This document shows positions 13,764 to 24,767 of a stretch of DNA of 64,000 nt, in pieces (the stretch's first letter is position 1; the number at the start of each line of letters is the position of its first letter). Source of the DNA: Podaxis mareebaensis (Eukaryota; Basidiomycota; Agaricomycetes; Agaricales; Agaricaceae); NCBI GenBank assembly GCA_018524725.1, contig JAEUWP010000180.1, positions 186,001 through 250,000 on the forward strand. Reading direction: 5' to 3'. Both the position numbers and the translations under genes were made by a program. The notes beneath the pieces are model-generated. The model was not told the DNA's origin. It did not search any database and saw nothing but the letters and a program-made list of their open reading frames with translations.

Positions 13764-16700
13764 ATGCAATCGGACGACGAGCCCTCACTAGCCACAGCAC
13801 AACCCCAGGAACATCGTGTAAAGAGAAGGCGCCTTCACGGTGCTTGTGACACCTGCCGGAGGAAGAAGAGTGTGTATCCCTGTGTCCCAGTCACAATGCG
13901 CAACTGACTGTAAGTTCGCAGTCAAATGTAAGGCCCTTAGAGATAGAATACGTCTGACGGCACTGAAAACGACGCCAGGCAATAGCGCAGAGATGCCGAA
14001 CAAAATCTGTTCGAATTGCATTGCTTACAACCTCGAATGCACTCATAACATTCCTCGGCACGCAAGCAAAGTAGGTACGCATTTTCCACTCTATTTTTAT
14101 TCTTACTCAAGCCGATCCTTGTTACAGAAAGAAACAGAGAAGGGGTGAGCCCGATCTATCGCATTGGCTTCCTCGAGTCAATAACAAACTACGGGACCCA
14201 GATATATACAAGCTTTGGAGGAACGCCTTGATAAGATGGAACAGTTACTCCGTCAAGTACGTCGTCTCTCCACTCGCCATAGCGGAATCTCATCCGTAAA
14301 ATCCTGAAGGTTCGTCCAGAACTCGATATTGAACAGTCAGTCGCAGCAGCCAGTTCCCCTGAAAGCGCGCACAGCGCATCCACGCCGCAGAGTGCCACTT
14401 ACTCGCGCAGTACTCCCGTCACCGATTTACCATATCCTGCCCCGCAGACCTTATCGGACTCTGTCGCATTCCATGCATCTCCCGCAACCAAATCCAATGA
14501 CCTGTCGGATGAAGAGGACCTAGCTCATATCTCGCTTTCGGAGCAATTGAGTCGACTGGCCATCGGTTCGATGGAAGATAGGTTCTTTGGAAAGTCAAGG
14601 TGCGCTACCTCGGTATTATGTCATGCTCAGACTGAATGGCATTGCATAGTGGCTTTATGTTGGTGAGACAGGCGACCAACGTCAGGCAGGAGACTACCGG
14701 TATGGGGGTTCCAAGTGGCCGATATCTACGTCGTCCTTCTTTCTGGGATCTCCGGAGCGTAAGTCAGCTCGATTTTACCTTTGACAGCGTCTAACAAGAT
14801 TTCAGTGGGAAGCCGAATATGTCAACTCTGACATTCCTCAATTCGTTTTCCCAGAGAAAGACCTGCTGGACCAGTTGGTGCCCCTCTACTTTGACCACGT
14901 TAATATCTATACGCCTCTCCTTCATCGCCCAACATTTGAAAGGGATCTAGCCAATGACCTACACCTCCACGACGTCGGTTTCGCGCAAGTTGTCCTAATG
15001 GTTTGTGCTTTGGCTTCCCGCTTCACCGACGACCCCAGAGTTCTGCTACCAGGCGACAAGGCGAGGCTTTCAAGCGGTTTCAAATATTTTAGCCAAACTC
15101 GATTGCTGAGGAACAAACTCCTGGAGAAGGCTAGTCTGTACGATCTACAATACTATTGCGTGGGTCTGATCCTGACACTCTCATGCCATTAACTCACCTT
15201 CTTGCCAGTTAGTGTTTCCTTACTTTATAGCATCGTCCATGCCTCAAGCTGCGTGGAACTTGGTGGGACTTGCCTTGAGACTCGTTCAGGAACGTGGGAC
15301 ACATCGCCGTCGGGGCGAAGGTTATAAACCTACCGCAGTGGATGAACTTTGGAAACGGTGCTTTTGGTACGACTATTTCTTGCAAATCATGAGTACCATC
15401 CTCATAACATCGGAGGTCCCTGATATCTTTCGATCGAATATCGAGCTCGTTCGTTGGTCGCTCCTGTGCCATGCAGGATGAAGAGTACGTTTGCCTGTCA
15501 TTGACCAATGTCCGTATTCTGAAAACCCTCCAAGTTTCGACGTGGAGTTTCCCATAGAGTGTGACGACGAATACTGGGAATGCAGAGATTCCGAGCAGAA
15601 CTGGAAACAGCCGCCTGGAAAGCCTTCTACAATCACCGCGTTCAACCAGCATCTGCGGCTATGCGAGATTCTCGCCTTTGCATTACGAACCTTATACTCG
15701 ACCAAAAAGTCCAGGATGCTAACCGGGCTGATTGGAGACCAATGGGAACAACGTATAGTCACAGAGCTAGACTCCTCGATGAATAGGTGGAAAGATTCTC
15801 TGCCTGACCACCGTATGTCGCAAACTCCCAGCTTCGTCGTCGCTTTCCGCTGACTCCCACTTTAAGTACGATGGGATCCCAATCAAGAAAATACCGTCTT
15901 CCTCCAACAGTCTGCAAACATACACACAATGTTCTACTACCTACAAATCCAGATTCACCGGCCGTTCATCCACAAATCTTCTACCCTATCGTTCCCGTCC
16001 CTCGCAATATGTACCAACGCCGCCCGCGCATGTAGCCACCTTGTGGACGCCAAGGGACCTGGATGGATAGACCCATTTCCCCAAGTCATCGTTGAGTGTT
16101 TTGCGGCATGCTTTCATGAGATTGGCACTAATCACACTTCAAGATCTCTGCCTTCGCTTCTGGCATTGTGCTATTGTTACATATGTATGGTGGCCGTCGA
16201 GCAGGGCTGAATACGGACCGAGAGAAAGAAATGAAAGACATCCAGCGATGTATGGACACTCTACGAGCCAATGAAAAAAGGTCAAAAGACTTTGCCCGCG
16301 ACCACAACCACTAGCTGACACGACCTACAGGTGGCATGTCGCTGGCAGATTATTGTAAGCTTCCTTTACGTAACCCTTGTGACTATAAGGTCTAAGACCA
16401 TCTTCTCAGCGATATGCTAACGGAGATCGCGACAATACACGAAGGACAGCTCCCTGGCTCTAAGCTTTCGTCTCACAAACGACCAAGGGACGACATCGCC
16501 CAGCATGAGCAAGATAGTGGATCAACCCCGAACCCAGTGCGGCTTGTAAAGCCTTTGCCTGCGCGACAGCCTAAAGGTTGGCCACCGACACCACTAGTAC
16601 CCGGTCATAAACCAGAGATTAAAACCGATCATGAACCAAAATCCGCGGCCTCATCTTCAGATCCGGGCGCCACGCCTCTCGGTACAATGGCTCAGACACC

Positions 16701-17209
16701 ATCAACCTTCTATAATGGCTCTCAACTTTCGGGTCCACGACTTCCGCAACCAAATCCGAGCTCAATGGCGTCCGACTGGGACCTCAGCCACCTTCTGTTG
16801 GCACAAACGAATTTCGGCGTGCCCCAGTCCTCCGGAGGTTCAGCATCCCAATTACAAGACTATTCAAGCGGGGTCTCGAGCAACCTTGGGGATCCCCCCG
16901 CCACCACATCACTCAGTAATCATGAGTTGTTCAATATGCCAGGGCCTTTTATCGGCCAGACGTCCATCCCGCCCGTCCCGCCTTACACAACACACAATCA
17001 AGTTTTTGATATCAATCAGGACATGACGGCGCTGTGGTCGGACGCCCCAAGTAATTTCAAGTGCGACGCAATCTTTCAACTTCGCTACGAGTTGCTGACG
17101 CTGGAGTCATAGCATCGAAGAATGGGACCAATTCGTGACTAGTATGGATGTATCTACTGGGCTTTGGCCCGGGGCGAACACGGATCTCAACAATTATACC
17201 CACTCATAG
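13764..17209 (+). CDS. Zn2Cys6 fungal-specific transcription factor
   Basis: DNA-binding regulator with an N-terminal binuclear zinc cluster and a middle fungal_trans (PF04082-type) domain. The protein starts MQSDDEPSLATAQPQEHRVK. The cluster is assembled from three exons: GACDTCRRKK, then IK plus part of the third Cys codon, then NSAEMPNKICSNC and IAYNLECTH, giving CX2CX6CX9CX2CX6C. Two introns inside the cluster hide it from simple ORF searches. The middle domain is seen near 14870-16200 (LVPLYFDHVNIYTPLLHRPT, then VLMVCALASRFTDDPRVL). After a Ser/Pro/Gln-rich region the last splice (donor GTGCGA near 17061, acceptor CATAG near 17112) gives SNFNIEEWDQFVTSM and a stop at 17209. This resembles the WxxxPxxFxxxxW end motif of XlnR-like factors. 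Target genes are unknown. Confidence 0.88.
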
Positions 17210-17628
17210 ATACCACTTCAAGTGAACGTTCCTTCGGTATTGATGATCGCTGTATAAAATATGTGTAATAATTTGCAGTGAAGTTGATAAGCCACAAAAA
17301 CTCCAGAGACGATAGGTTCAAAAGATATCACCATCGGACCTCCGTAGCCTAAACCTCCAACGATAGGATTCTCCGCTGAGAATATCAGTGTAAGTATCTG
17401 CACCAGTAACGTCATCCTCGAACGAGAAGCTCGCCGACAGCGCTGGTGGTTATACCGGTAGCAATGACTTGAGTCGCAACAGGATAACGAGGAGAGGGAA
17501 GAATAGGAAGGTGGAGAAATGGGAGGCGATGGAGCGACGGAGGGCGAGGTGATAAGGGAGGAAGAGCTGTTGCTTTTCTCTTTATGGTCCGGTGGGTCAC
17601 CAAAGAGCGAGACAAGAGTACTGCCACT
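17210..17628. other. Convergent 3' region, possible extra exons on the minus strand
   Basis: About 420 nt between the stop of the Zn2Cys6 factor (+) and the first stop of the small secreted protein gene (-). On the minus strand it has a Ser/Pro-rich open stretch near 17460-17580 and a hydrophobic stretch near 17300-17380 (VGGLGYGGPMVISFEPIVSG). These could be further exons of the secreted-protein gene encoding a stalk and a C-terminal anchor. I could not find splice sites that join them cleanly. Confidence 0.3.
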
Positions 17629-18134
17629 CTAGTGCGTCCCCAGGGCATCTCCAGGAATTTTTCCCTTGCCCTCGGGATGGAAGTAGCCAGATGGGCTACC
17701 ACCGGAAGAAGTGCTGCTCCGCTGGTTTTTGGTGTTGCTCCTCGAATATGTCTTGTTGCTGACACTGAGAGGATCGTCCACGAGCATGACAGGGGCACCC
17801 GGTTTTTCGGAAGTGCATTTGTTCAAGGTCGACTCGAGGATCTCCTCCCCAATGCTAATACGATTATCCTTCAAATACTGGCGCACAGCGTCACGACTTC
17901 CCCCGCAGACCATATTCAAGGCGCAGGGCGGAAGCACAACAGGAGCGTTGAGGAGAGACTCCACCACCTGGGTAGCACAGGTTGGGCTGTTGCCCTGGGA
18001 AGCATGCCGTCAGTCGGTAGTCACGTAGTGCGGCCGGGACGACTCACAGGCAAAGAGGTCGTGCTGCCAAGCGGAAGGGCGACAGACGTGGCCAAGAGAC
18101 AGCCGAAGGAGACGGCGAGCCCGGACGAGATCAT
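17629..18134 (-). CDS. Small secreted cysteine-containing protein
   Basis: Family not recognised. The ATG at 18134 opens a signal peptide (MISSGLAVSFGCLLATSVAL), then PLGSTTSLP. An intron with donor GTGAGT follows. The next exon starts GNSPTCATQVVESLLNAP and carries cysteines in CATQ, PPCAL, MVCGG and NKCTS, then Ser/Thr-rich sequence (SSTSSGGSPSG). The open frame stops at 17629. Four Cys after a signal peptide is fewer than the eight of CFEM proteins, though spacing is loosely similar. The 3' end is uncertain because Ser/Pro-rich and hydrophobic stretches follow in the same orientation. A minus-strand TATATAAA lies about 120 nt upstream. Likely cell-wall or secreted; function unknown. Confidence 0.6.
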
Positions 18135-18250
18135 AGTAAACGAGTGAGGGAAAGATTAAAGGGAGGGTGTGCAGCGCGGTATAGCAGATTTGTGTATAAT
18201 AAGATAGGAAGCAGCTTCAAGAAGGATGAAAGTTGGCGTCGGGGGAGGGG

Positions 18251-18259
18251 GTTTATATA
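18251..18259 (-). promoter_or_regulatory. TATA box of the secreted-protein gene
   Basis: The minus strand reads TATATAAAC here, 117-125 nt upstream of the ATG at 18134. Strong TATA boxes are commoner at regulated than at housekeeping fungal genes. The surrounding 18135-18452 (318 nt) separates this gene from the divergent SNAPC3 gene and holds nothing else I recognise. Confidence 0.45.
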
Positions 18260-18452
18260 CGCAGAGCATGTCTCATTTTCCATTGCCATGATGCACGTCA
18301 TGGTGTATTATAGTCCCACCTCCGTGGTGAAAATCAGAATCACGCGGTCGACGTGAAGATTGTAAGATTGCAAGAGCAGTCAAGCACTCTTTTGGGATAG
18401 CGCCTGCCTAATAGGGACGTCAAGTTGGGACGAGGCTCTCTACTGATCCACC

Positions 18453-19911
18453 ATGGACGCTGGCATTCCCAAGTTGCTCGAGTCGCATTTCGGTCCAGAA
18501 TCGGATCTTATTAATATCTCGGAATTCTTGCAAAGCGCAGGAGACAGGCAAAACGCAAGTATACAAGCACTGGAGAAGCAGTATGCCGCCGTCTCTGAGG
18601 ACAGGAAGGTCACCCTTGCGACCGAATGCAGGCAAGATACTTGCGCATGTAGCCACTTCCGACTCCCCGCTAATGCTGCAGATAGCGTTCGAGATATGAA
18701 GTCTGTCCTCGAACAGACGTGGAATAATCCGACTCTTTCATCGTTCCTGTTCAAAGAGCATGATCGTCTGGCTGCCGCGCTCAACCTTGGACGGGACAAG
18801 CCTGGAAGGTCCATTCGTAGGACCCATTTCCCTCCTCCGGACATGTTGCCCCCCGAGGTCAGGGAATTACACGAAAATCTGAACAATATCAAACTCTCGA
18901 GCTGGACGTAGGTGCCAGAAACCCAAGAGGTCAAAGCACATGCCTAACGGTGAACAAAGTCTTCCGCTGAATTCAGGGACATTTATCAGGACGTCCCGAA
19001 ACTCTGACCAGAACGCGTACGATGTACTGGTAACCATGGCGTTTTCTGGGCTACAGACGCTTCTTCTCATGCATCACTCAGAGATTTAACGAATTAGGCT
19101 CAGGAGCAACAGTCCAGAACGAAGGCGAGGCAATTGTGATAGCGACTGTATTCGACAAGGTTCCTTGGAGTCCTTGTTATGTTTCTCGCTTGTCACAACA
19201 CGCGTTTCTATCATCACAGACGCTGCAGGATGTGTGTAGGGCAATTCCTTGCACGCCATACGCAACCGGAGTTGCGTCCGACTCAAGTAGTCCTGTCCAG
19301 AATTATGGAATCGAAGACGATCGCGGGTCTGGTTGTATCATTTGCATTGAAGGACTAGCGTATGGAGATGGTGGAGAGGATGACTATGCACAGTACGGTG
19401 GATTATTGGGTCCTATGTCTCGTTCTCACCATGCTCACCATGGCAATAGGAAACTTATGGACCATCTTGGGATGGCGTCCAAGTCAAAGACTTCTATCCA
19501 GAAGGCTCCAAAAACTCTGAGCGAGACTACAATTTCATCTCTGTCGCTTCGCATTAACGAACCGTACTGGATGCTCCACCGCGGAAACTGTGAACATTTC
19601 ATTGTAGTAGAGCAAATCCGGTGAGTCGTTGGCGAATGTGTGGCGCAGCTCTCAGGCTCAAGCCTCGTAGTCTCCTCCATCCTTTCGACCCACATTCAGG
19701 GTATCCAATAACCTTACAACAAACCCCGCAAATGCTGGACATTTGTAGAGCTTGTGGAAAATCGCCAGCTGTGTGGTCCATTGTCAATGACATCCGACTC
19801 GGAGAAAGTCCTTCGTTCTTGTGTGCCGCTTGTTGGGCGAATATGGGTGTGCCAGATGATTCAGAAAGGGACACTATTGAGATTATACCGTTGCTCGCCT
19901 ATGTACCATAG
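18453..19911 (+). CDS. SNAPC3: snRNA-activating protein complex subunit 3 (SNAP50)
   Basis: Subunit of the complex that binds the proximal sequence element of snRNA promoters for RNA polymerases II and III. The N-terminal exon (MDAGIPKLLESHFGPESDLI) is poorly conserved. The family's C-terminal domain is clear: FLSSQTLQDVCRAIPC near 19205, CIICIEGLAYGDGGEDDYA near 19340, EPYWMLHRGNCEHFIVVEQI near 19560, then LKPRSLLHPFDPHSGYPITL, CRACGKSP and FLCAACW near 19680-19840. These Cys/His residues form the zinc-binding end characteristic of SNAP50. Introns near 18910, 19030, 19393 and 19620 were placed by frame continuity. Its stop lies only 82 nt before the COG7 start. Confidence 0.87.
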
Positions 19912-19993
19912 TATTCGTACACATCATTGGGATGATGTCAAGTACAAACATAGCATAACAAGAGTGGCTGCGCGAGGACGCGTCGAGTGCTTC

Positions 19994-22645
19994 ATGATGC
20001 CCACTTCGACGGCGCAGGTGGTCGGCTCTATCGAACAATACGACGATGTCGTCTCTTGGATCAACGATACGCTCACTGTTCCTGATGATACCGATGATCT
20101 TAGTTCCGCCAACCTCATCGAGCTTGACCAGCAGCTCACGCAACTCCTGACTACCTTGGATATCGCGTCGGAGGACTCGTCAACACAACTTGAGCACATC
20201 ATCGACGATGTGTTGCGCGGTATCCCCCGCCTAGCTTATGATTTACATTTCATGGAGGATGGGGCGTTGACCTTGCGAGCCAACTTGACCGATGTTCTCC
20301 ACAAGGCCCGCGCATCCGTACCACCCACTACTGATGCCGTACTCAAACACTTACACGAGCTGGACCTCATCAAGAACAGGATGGAATCGGCAAGGGAAGT
20401 TTTGCGGGAGGCCGAGAGCTGGAGCACGCTTGAGTTGGAAGTGACTTCTCTCATTGCAGAGAAGAACTATGCCAAGGCGGCGGAACGACTTTCAGAGGCG
20501 AGTAAGAGCATGGTAGTCTTCCAGAACACTCCGGAATACGATCCCAGACGGAATCTCATGGTGAATCTACAAAACCAACTCGAGGCTTCTCTCAGCTCCG
20601 CCTTGGTATCCGCCATTAATGCGCAGGATGTTGCCAATTGCAAAGAATATTTTGCAATTTTCTCAATCATTCAACGCGAGTCCGAGTTCCGCAACTACTA
20701 CTATGCCGCTCGGAGGTCCAGCGTGGTCGGCCTATGGCAATCAACTCAGCTCGCTGATTGTGACGAGCCAGTTACGGGGCAGGATTCTCACCAACCATTC
20801 ACGGAATTCCTCAACAAGTTTTACAACTCATTTTCCTCCGTTCTCAACGTCGAACGTACTCCAATATGCTCCATTTTCCCCGATCCGCACATCACACTCT
20901 CCTCTTTCATCGCGTCCACATTGTCAGCGCTTCAGCCCACCTATCCTCAGCGACTTTCCTCACTTGTCACCAAAAAAGGCGATACTGCACTCACAGAGCT
21001 CATTGCGGCACTTCGCCTCACGGAAGACTTTGCGGTGTCCGTGGATAAAATCATGGAAAAGGTCAAGTTTGCGACGAGCGCACCAATCGCCCGGCGACCG
21101 AGCAATGCCGAAAAGCCAGCGCATGCCCGGCGACGTTCGAGTCGGATGTCGATCTCGTGGCGTCCTGGGCAAACTCGGTCGGTCTCGGGTCTAGCTGGCG
21201 CGATTCAACAAGCGCTCTCTCAAGCTGCGGAGGTGATGGAGTGGGAGCAGGAGCTCTTTCAACCTTTTCTGGACTTCCAGATCGACTACGGGTCGCTAGA
21301 GAAACGATTTCTGGAACACTCCCTGGCCGAAATTACTGCCAGTGATACGCGAGAACGGGTGGACGAAGTTGATCGCCCTCGATTATTGCGAGAGCGGGCA
21401 GTCGATATTTTTGGCCTTGCAGAGGGCAGCATGGGAAGGTGCAATACATTCACACACGGCTATGGTGCGGTTGGCCTTGTTTGGGCGCTGGACAACTTTT
21501 TCAAGTCTTTCATGGAGCTATGGACAACCGAGCTACAGACAGAGACGTCACAGGCCACTCCCACTGCGAAGGCACCCATGGACACGGAGGACTTGGCAGA
21601 CATGGACTATACGGCTCATGACTGGTCCAATATCCAACTGTGTCTCCATTTATTGTCATCCGCCCGCACCGTTTCAGAAAGGCTGACTGGGTTCGAAACC
21701 AAGTTACGAAGCTACTTGGCCCAGGTCGCGTCGACGTTCAGTATGGCACGGAATGATCCCATAAATTTCAGTATCGGGCCCGTGCGAGGCGAGAACCAGC
21801 TACTGGAACAATCGACGCTTAACTCGGCAGAGCTCCACACACTGCTGGAGAGCGTTGAAACTGATTCAGTGCACATCCGCCCCGGACAACATTTCCACCA
21901 GTCCCACGAGCCTTTGCTCGTCAATGCTCGTAGATCGTTATCCCTGTTCGCCCAAACATGTCAAACTACCCTGCAAAGAACAATCCTCTCCCCGCTACGC
22001 CGACACCTCAACTCCTATGCCTCGTTACCGATGTGGTCTGCGCCAGGGGATCAAAAGTCAAAATCACCCACTGATGAAACCGGCCTCAAAGTTCCCATTT
22101 TCTCGTTGTCGCCGAGCGAAACAATGCAGAAGGTCGCAGAAGGGTTGCTTAACCTACCAAGGCTTTTTGAAGTGTATGCCGACGACGACGCGCTCTCCTT
22201 TTCCCTTCAAACCCTCCCTCATCTAGACTTTGAGATGCTCAAGGGTTTCACCGAACCCCTGGCTCCAGAAGTACCCGCTCCAAGCGGAGGTCATGTCCGA
22301 CGAGCTTCCATGTCGTTCACCACCAAAGTCAATTTAGTTGATCCCGAAGCTGTCTCTTCTGCATGGCTCTTTTCTCTTGGGCATACTTTTCTGGAGTATG
22401 TTGTGCGGGAGGTTTTACCCGCGATCCCTTCTTTATCCACTGCTGGTGCGGCCCAACTTGGGTCCGATCTAGAATATCTGACAAATATTGTGCGGGCTCT
22501 GAACGTGGAGTATGACGCCCTGGAAAAATGGAGAATGTACGCAGAGATGGACGAAGATAACATTCGGGAAAAGCTCAAAGAAAGAGAGAATGTGGATCCT
22601 GTTCTTGTGGATGTAGCCAGACTGCGTGGATTTGGTAGTAGCTAG
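19994..22645 (+). CDS. COG7: Conserved oligomeric Golgi complex subunit 7
   Basis: Lobe B subunit of the COG tether for retrograde intra-Golgi vesicles. A single intronless ORF of about 883 residues, unusual among the heavily interrupted genes here. The frame is open further upstream, but that overlaps SNAPC3; MMPTSTAQVVGSIEQYDDVV at 19994 is the first sensible start. Family features: SWINDTLTV near residue 20, coiled helical N-terminal region (LDQQLTQLLTTLDIASED, LTLRANLTDVLHKARAS), EAESWSTLELEVTSLI near 20420, and the Cog7 C-terminal part LNVEYDALEKWRMYAEMDED. A basic Ser-rich loop near residues 365-400 (RRPSNAEKPAHARRRSSRMS) looks like a phosphorylatable insertion. Promoter elements must lie within SNAPC3 sequence or its short 3' UTR. 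Confidence 0.88.
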   Translation: MMPTSTAQVVGSIEQYDDVVSWINDTLTVPDDTDDLSSANLIELDQQLTQLLTTLDIASEDSSTQLEHIIDDVLRGIPRLAYDLHFMEDGALTLRANLTDVLHKARASVPPTTDAVLKHLHELDLIKNRMESAREVLREAESWSTLELEVTSLIAEKNYAKAAERLSEASKSMVVFQNTPEYDPRRNLMVNLQNQLEASLSSALVSAINAQDVANCKEYFAIFSIIQRESEFRNYYYAARRSSVVGLWQSTQLADCDEPVTGQDSHQPFTEFLNKFYNSFSSVLNVERTPICSIFPDPHITLSSFIASTLSALQPTYPQRLSSLVTKKGDTALTELIAALRLTEDFAVSVDKIMEKVKFATSAPIARRPSNAEKPAHARRRSSRMSISWRPGQTRSVSGLAGAIQQALSQAAEVMEWEQELFQPFLDFQIDYGSLEKRFLEHSLAEITASDTRERVDEVDRPRLLRERAVDIFGLAEGSMGRCNTFTHGYGAVGLVWALDNFFKSFMELWTTELQTETSQATPTAKAPMDTEDLADMDYTAHDWSNIQLCLHLLSSARTVSERLTGFETKLRSYLAQVASTFSMARNDPINFSIGPVRGENQLLEQSTLNSAELHTLLESVETDSVHIRPGQHFHQSHEPLLVNARRSLSLFAQTCQTTLQRTILSPLRRHLNSYASLPMWSAPGDQKSKSPTDETGLKVPIFSLSPSETMQKVAEGLLNLPRLFEVYADDDALSFSLQTLPHLDFEMLKGFTEPLAPEVPAPSGGHVRRASMSFTTKVNLVDPEAVSSAWLFSLGHTFLEYVVREVLPAIPSLSTAGAAQLGSDLEYLTNIVRALNVEYDALEKWRMYAEMDEDNIREKLKERENVDPVLVDVARLRGFGSS

Positions 22646-22748
22646 GCTATACAAGAGTAAATACGGTTACCTAATCAGGAATGGGACTTGGTGCAGACAT
22701 TTGCACTCGGCTCACCTAAGCTCCAGGCTTTTAACACGGCCCATTACC

Positions 22749-24671
22749 ATGGCTTCAGCTAGTGTGTATGTTTTCTCCTCCCAGCCGAATAAGAAAGCTG
22801 AACACTATTTCTGCTCACAGCTGCCGGAAAACTATCTCGCGAAGAATTTCGGCGACAGAAGGACCTAGACGCGGCCCGTAAAGCTGGTACAGCACCAGCC
22901 GCCCTTGACGAGGAGGGAAAGCCTATCAACCCCCATATTCCCCGTGCGTACTACATGTCCATATTGCCAGTGATATGTTTTGACACATACTCTCAGAGTA
23001 CATCTCGCAAGCACCATGGTATCTCGACACCGGCGCACCCTCCTTGAGCCATCAACGTCGCCCGGAACAAGAAAAATCGAAACTCGATAATTGGTATGAC
23101 CGAGGGGCAAAAGCTGGACCAGCAGCAAAAAAGTACCGCAAGGGCGCTTGTGAGAATTGTGGTGCAATGACACACTCGAAGAAGGATTGTCTGGAACGGC
23201 CGCGGAAGAAAGGCGCAAAATACACCAACAAGGACATTCAAGCGGATGACGTCGTTCAAGAAATTGCTGTTGGATATGATGCGAAACGGGACAGATATAA
23301 TGGCTATGATCCGGCAGAGCATGCGAAAGTGTATGAACAGTATACTGCGATGGAGGCTGCGAGGCAGAAGATACGGGAGGAGGAAATTGACAAACAGACG
23401 ACGACAGATTTGGCAGTGGCGCGAAAGGTGGCAAAGGCAGGGAAAGCGGAGGGAAAGCAAGGGGATCCTGACTTTGGGTCAAGTGACGAGGAGGATGCGG
23501 ATGAGGACAAGTACGCGGATGCGGCGGACGCTGTGGGACAGAAACTGGACACCAAGACGCGGATAACTGTGCGAAACCTACGTATTCGCGAGGACACGGC
23601 CAAGTATCTCCTCAACCTTGACCCGGATAGTGCATACTATGACCCCAAGACACGTTCTATGCGTGATGCACCGCTCAAGAATGTCCCGGCAGAAGAAGTG
23701 AGTTCTCAGCATATTGTTGCTTTTGATATGCTCATGCTCTCCTTCAGGCCAAATTCGCTGGCGAGAACTTCTTCCGGTACACGGGTGAAGCACAAGAGGT
23801 CCAGAATCTACAGCTATTTGCATGGAATGCCGCGGCACGTGGAAATGACGTCCACCTGAACGCTAACCCTACAGCCGGGGAGCTTCTACACAAAGAGTTC
23901 AAGGAGAAGAAGGCCGAGCTGAAGGACTCGACGAAGGTCAGCATTCTCGCAAAGTACGGTGGTGAAGAATTTCTTCAAGCGGCGCCGCGTGAACTGCGGC
24001 AAGGGCAAACAGAAGACTACGTTGAATATTCGCGGACAGGGCAGGTCATCAAGGGAAGAGAGCGGGCAAAGAACAGGTCCAAATACCCGGAGGATGGTAA
24101 GTGGTGTCTTTCTGTTCTGCACATTCATCCGCTTACCTTGCGGTGATTCAGTCTATATCAACAATCATACCTCCGTTTGGGGTTCTTGGTATGATACATC
24201 GAGCGGAACATGGGGTTATGCTTGTTGTCATTCGACAATCCATATTTCATACTGTGCTGGAAAGGCTGGTATCGAGGCTGCAGAGGCATCTTCAGCACAG
24301 GCCCTTCTTGCCGGGCCAGCGGCCCCCGCCTCCAAGGAGGAGATTGCTGAGGATCCAGTGGCAAAGGTTGAGCAGAATTATTCGAAGAAACGCGTTGGGG
24401 AAGGGGACGTGAAGCTGGATAAGGACAGACTAGCGCAAGCCTTGGCCGAAGAGAAGAAGCGAAAGGGTAGGAGCGATGACGAGGATCGGCATGGAAAGCG
24501 GAGGAAGGGTGTGCTGGAAACTAGTACGCATGAAGTGACTGAAGAGGAGCTCGGTGAGTAGACATCTATTCAATGTGTTGGCACATTCTTACTCTCTTTA
24601 TAGAGGCTTACCGGATGACCCGACGTATGGCGGAGGACCCGATGGCCAACTATGTCGACGAGGAATCTTAA
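22749..24671 (+). CDS. SLU7: Pre-mRNA splicing factor SLU7
   Basis: Second-step splicing factor that helps choose the 3' splice site. Exon 1 gives MASAS; after an intron comes [20 protein letters not shown], then [20 protein letters not shown] spanning another intron. The CCHC zinc knuckle [14 protein letters not shown] lies near 23150-23190. The long conserved middle follows: [20 protein letters not shown] near 23610, [20 protein letters not shown], then [20 protein letters not shown] near 24020 and [20 protein letters not shown] near 24160. The tail is charged and ends [14 protein letters not shown]. Around six introns. All family landmarks are present in order, so I regard it as intact. 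Confidence 0.95.
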
Positions 24672-24741
24672 TATTATAGCAATGCTAGGCGATTTATATG
24701 CTTGGGACTTGTATTTCAATTTCATAGTGTAACATTAGCAT

Positions 24742-24760
24742 TCACGTGACTCTACACGTG
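24742..24760 (+). promoter_or_regulatory. Two CACGTG palindromes just upstream of an ATG
   Basis: TCACGTGA at 24742-24749 and CACGTG at 24755-24760, ending 7 nt before the ATG at 24768. Together they are the tightest CACGTG cluster in the window. In fungi these are sites for Cbf1- or Myc-like bHLH proteins; which factor acts here is unknown. Confidence 0.5.
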
Positions 24761-24767
24761 GTGGAGA

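Noticed and set aside
17584..18147. Plus-strand ORF of 187 codons
   Set aside because: It is antisense to the signal-peptide gene on the minus strand, which has a coherent intron and secretory signal; the plus-strand product has no family features.
22865..23482. Minus-strand ORF of 205 codons opposite SLU7
   Set aside because: It lies antisense to the zinc knuckle and conserved core of SLU7; its Pro/Ser/Leu-rich product reflects the complementary strand.
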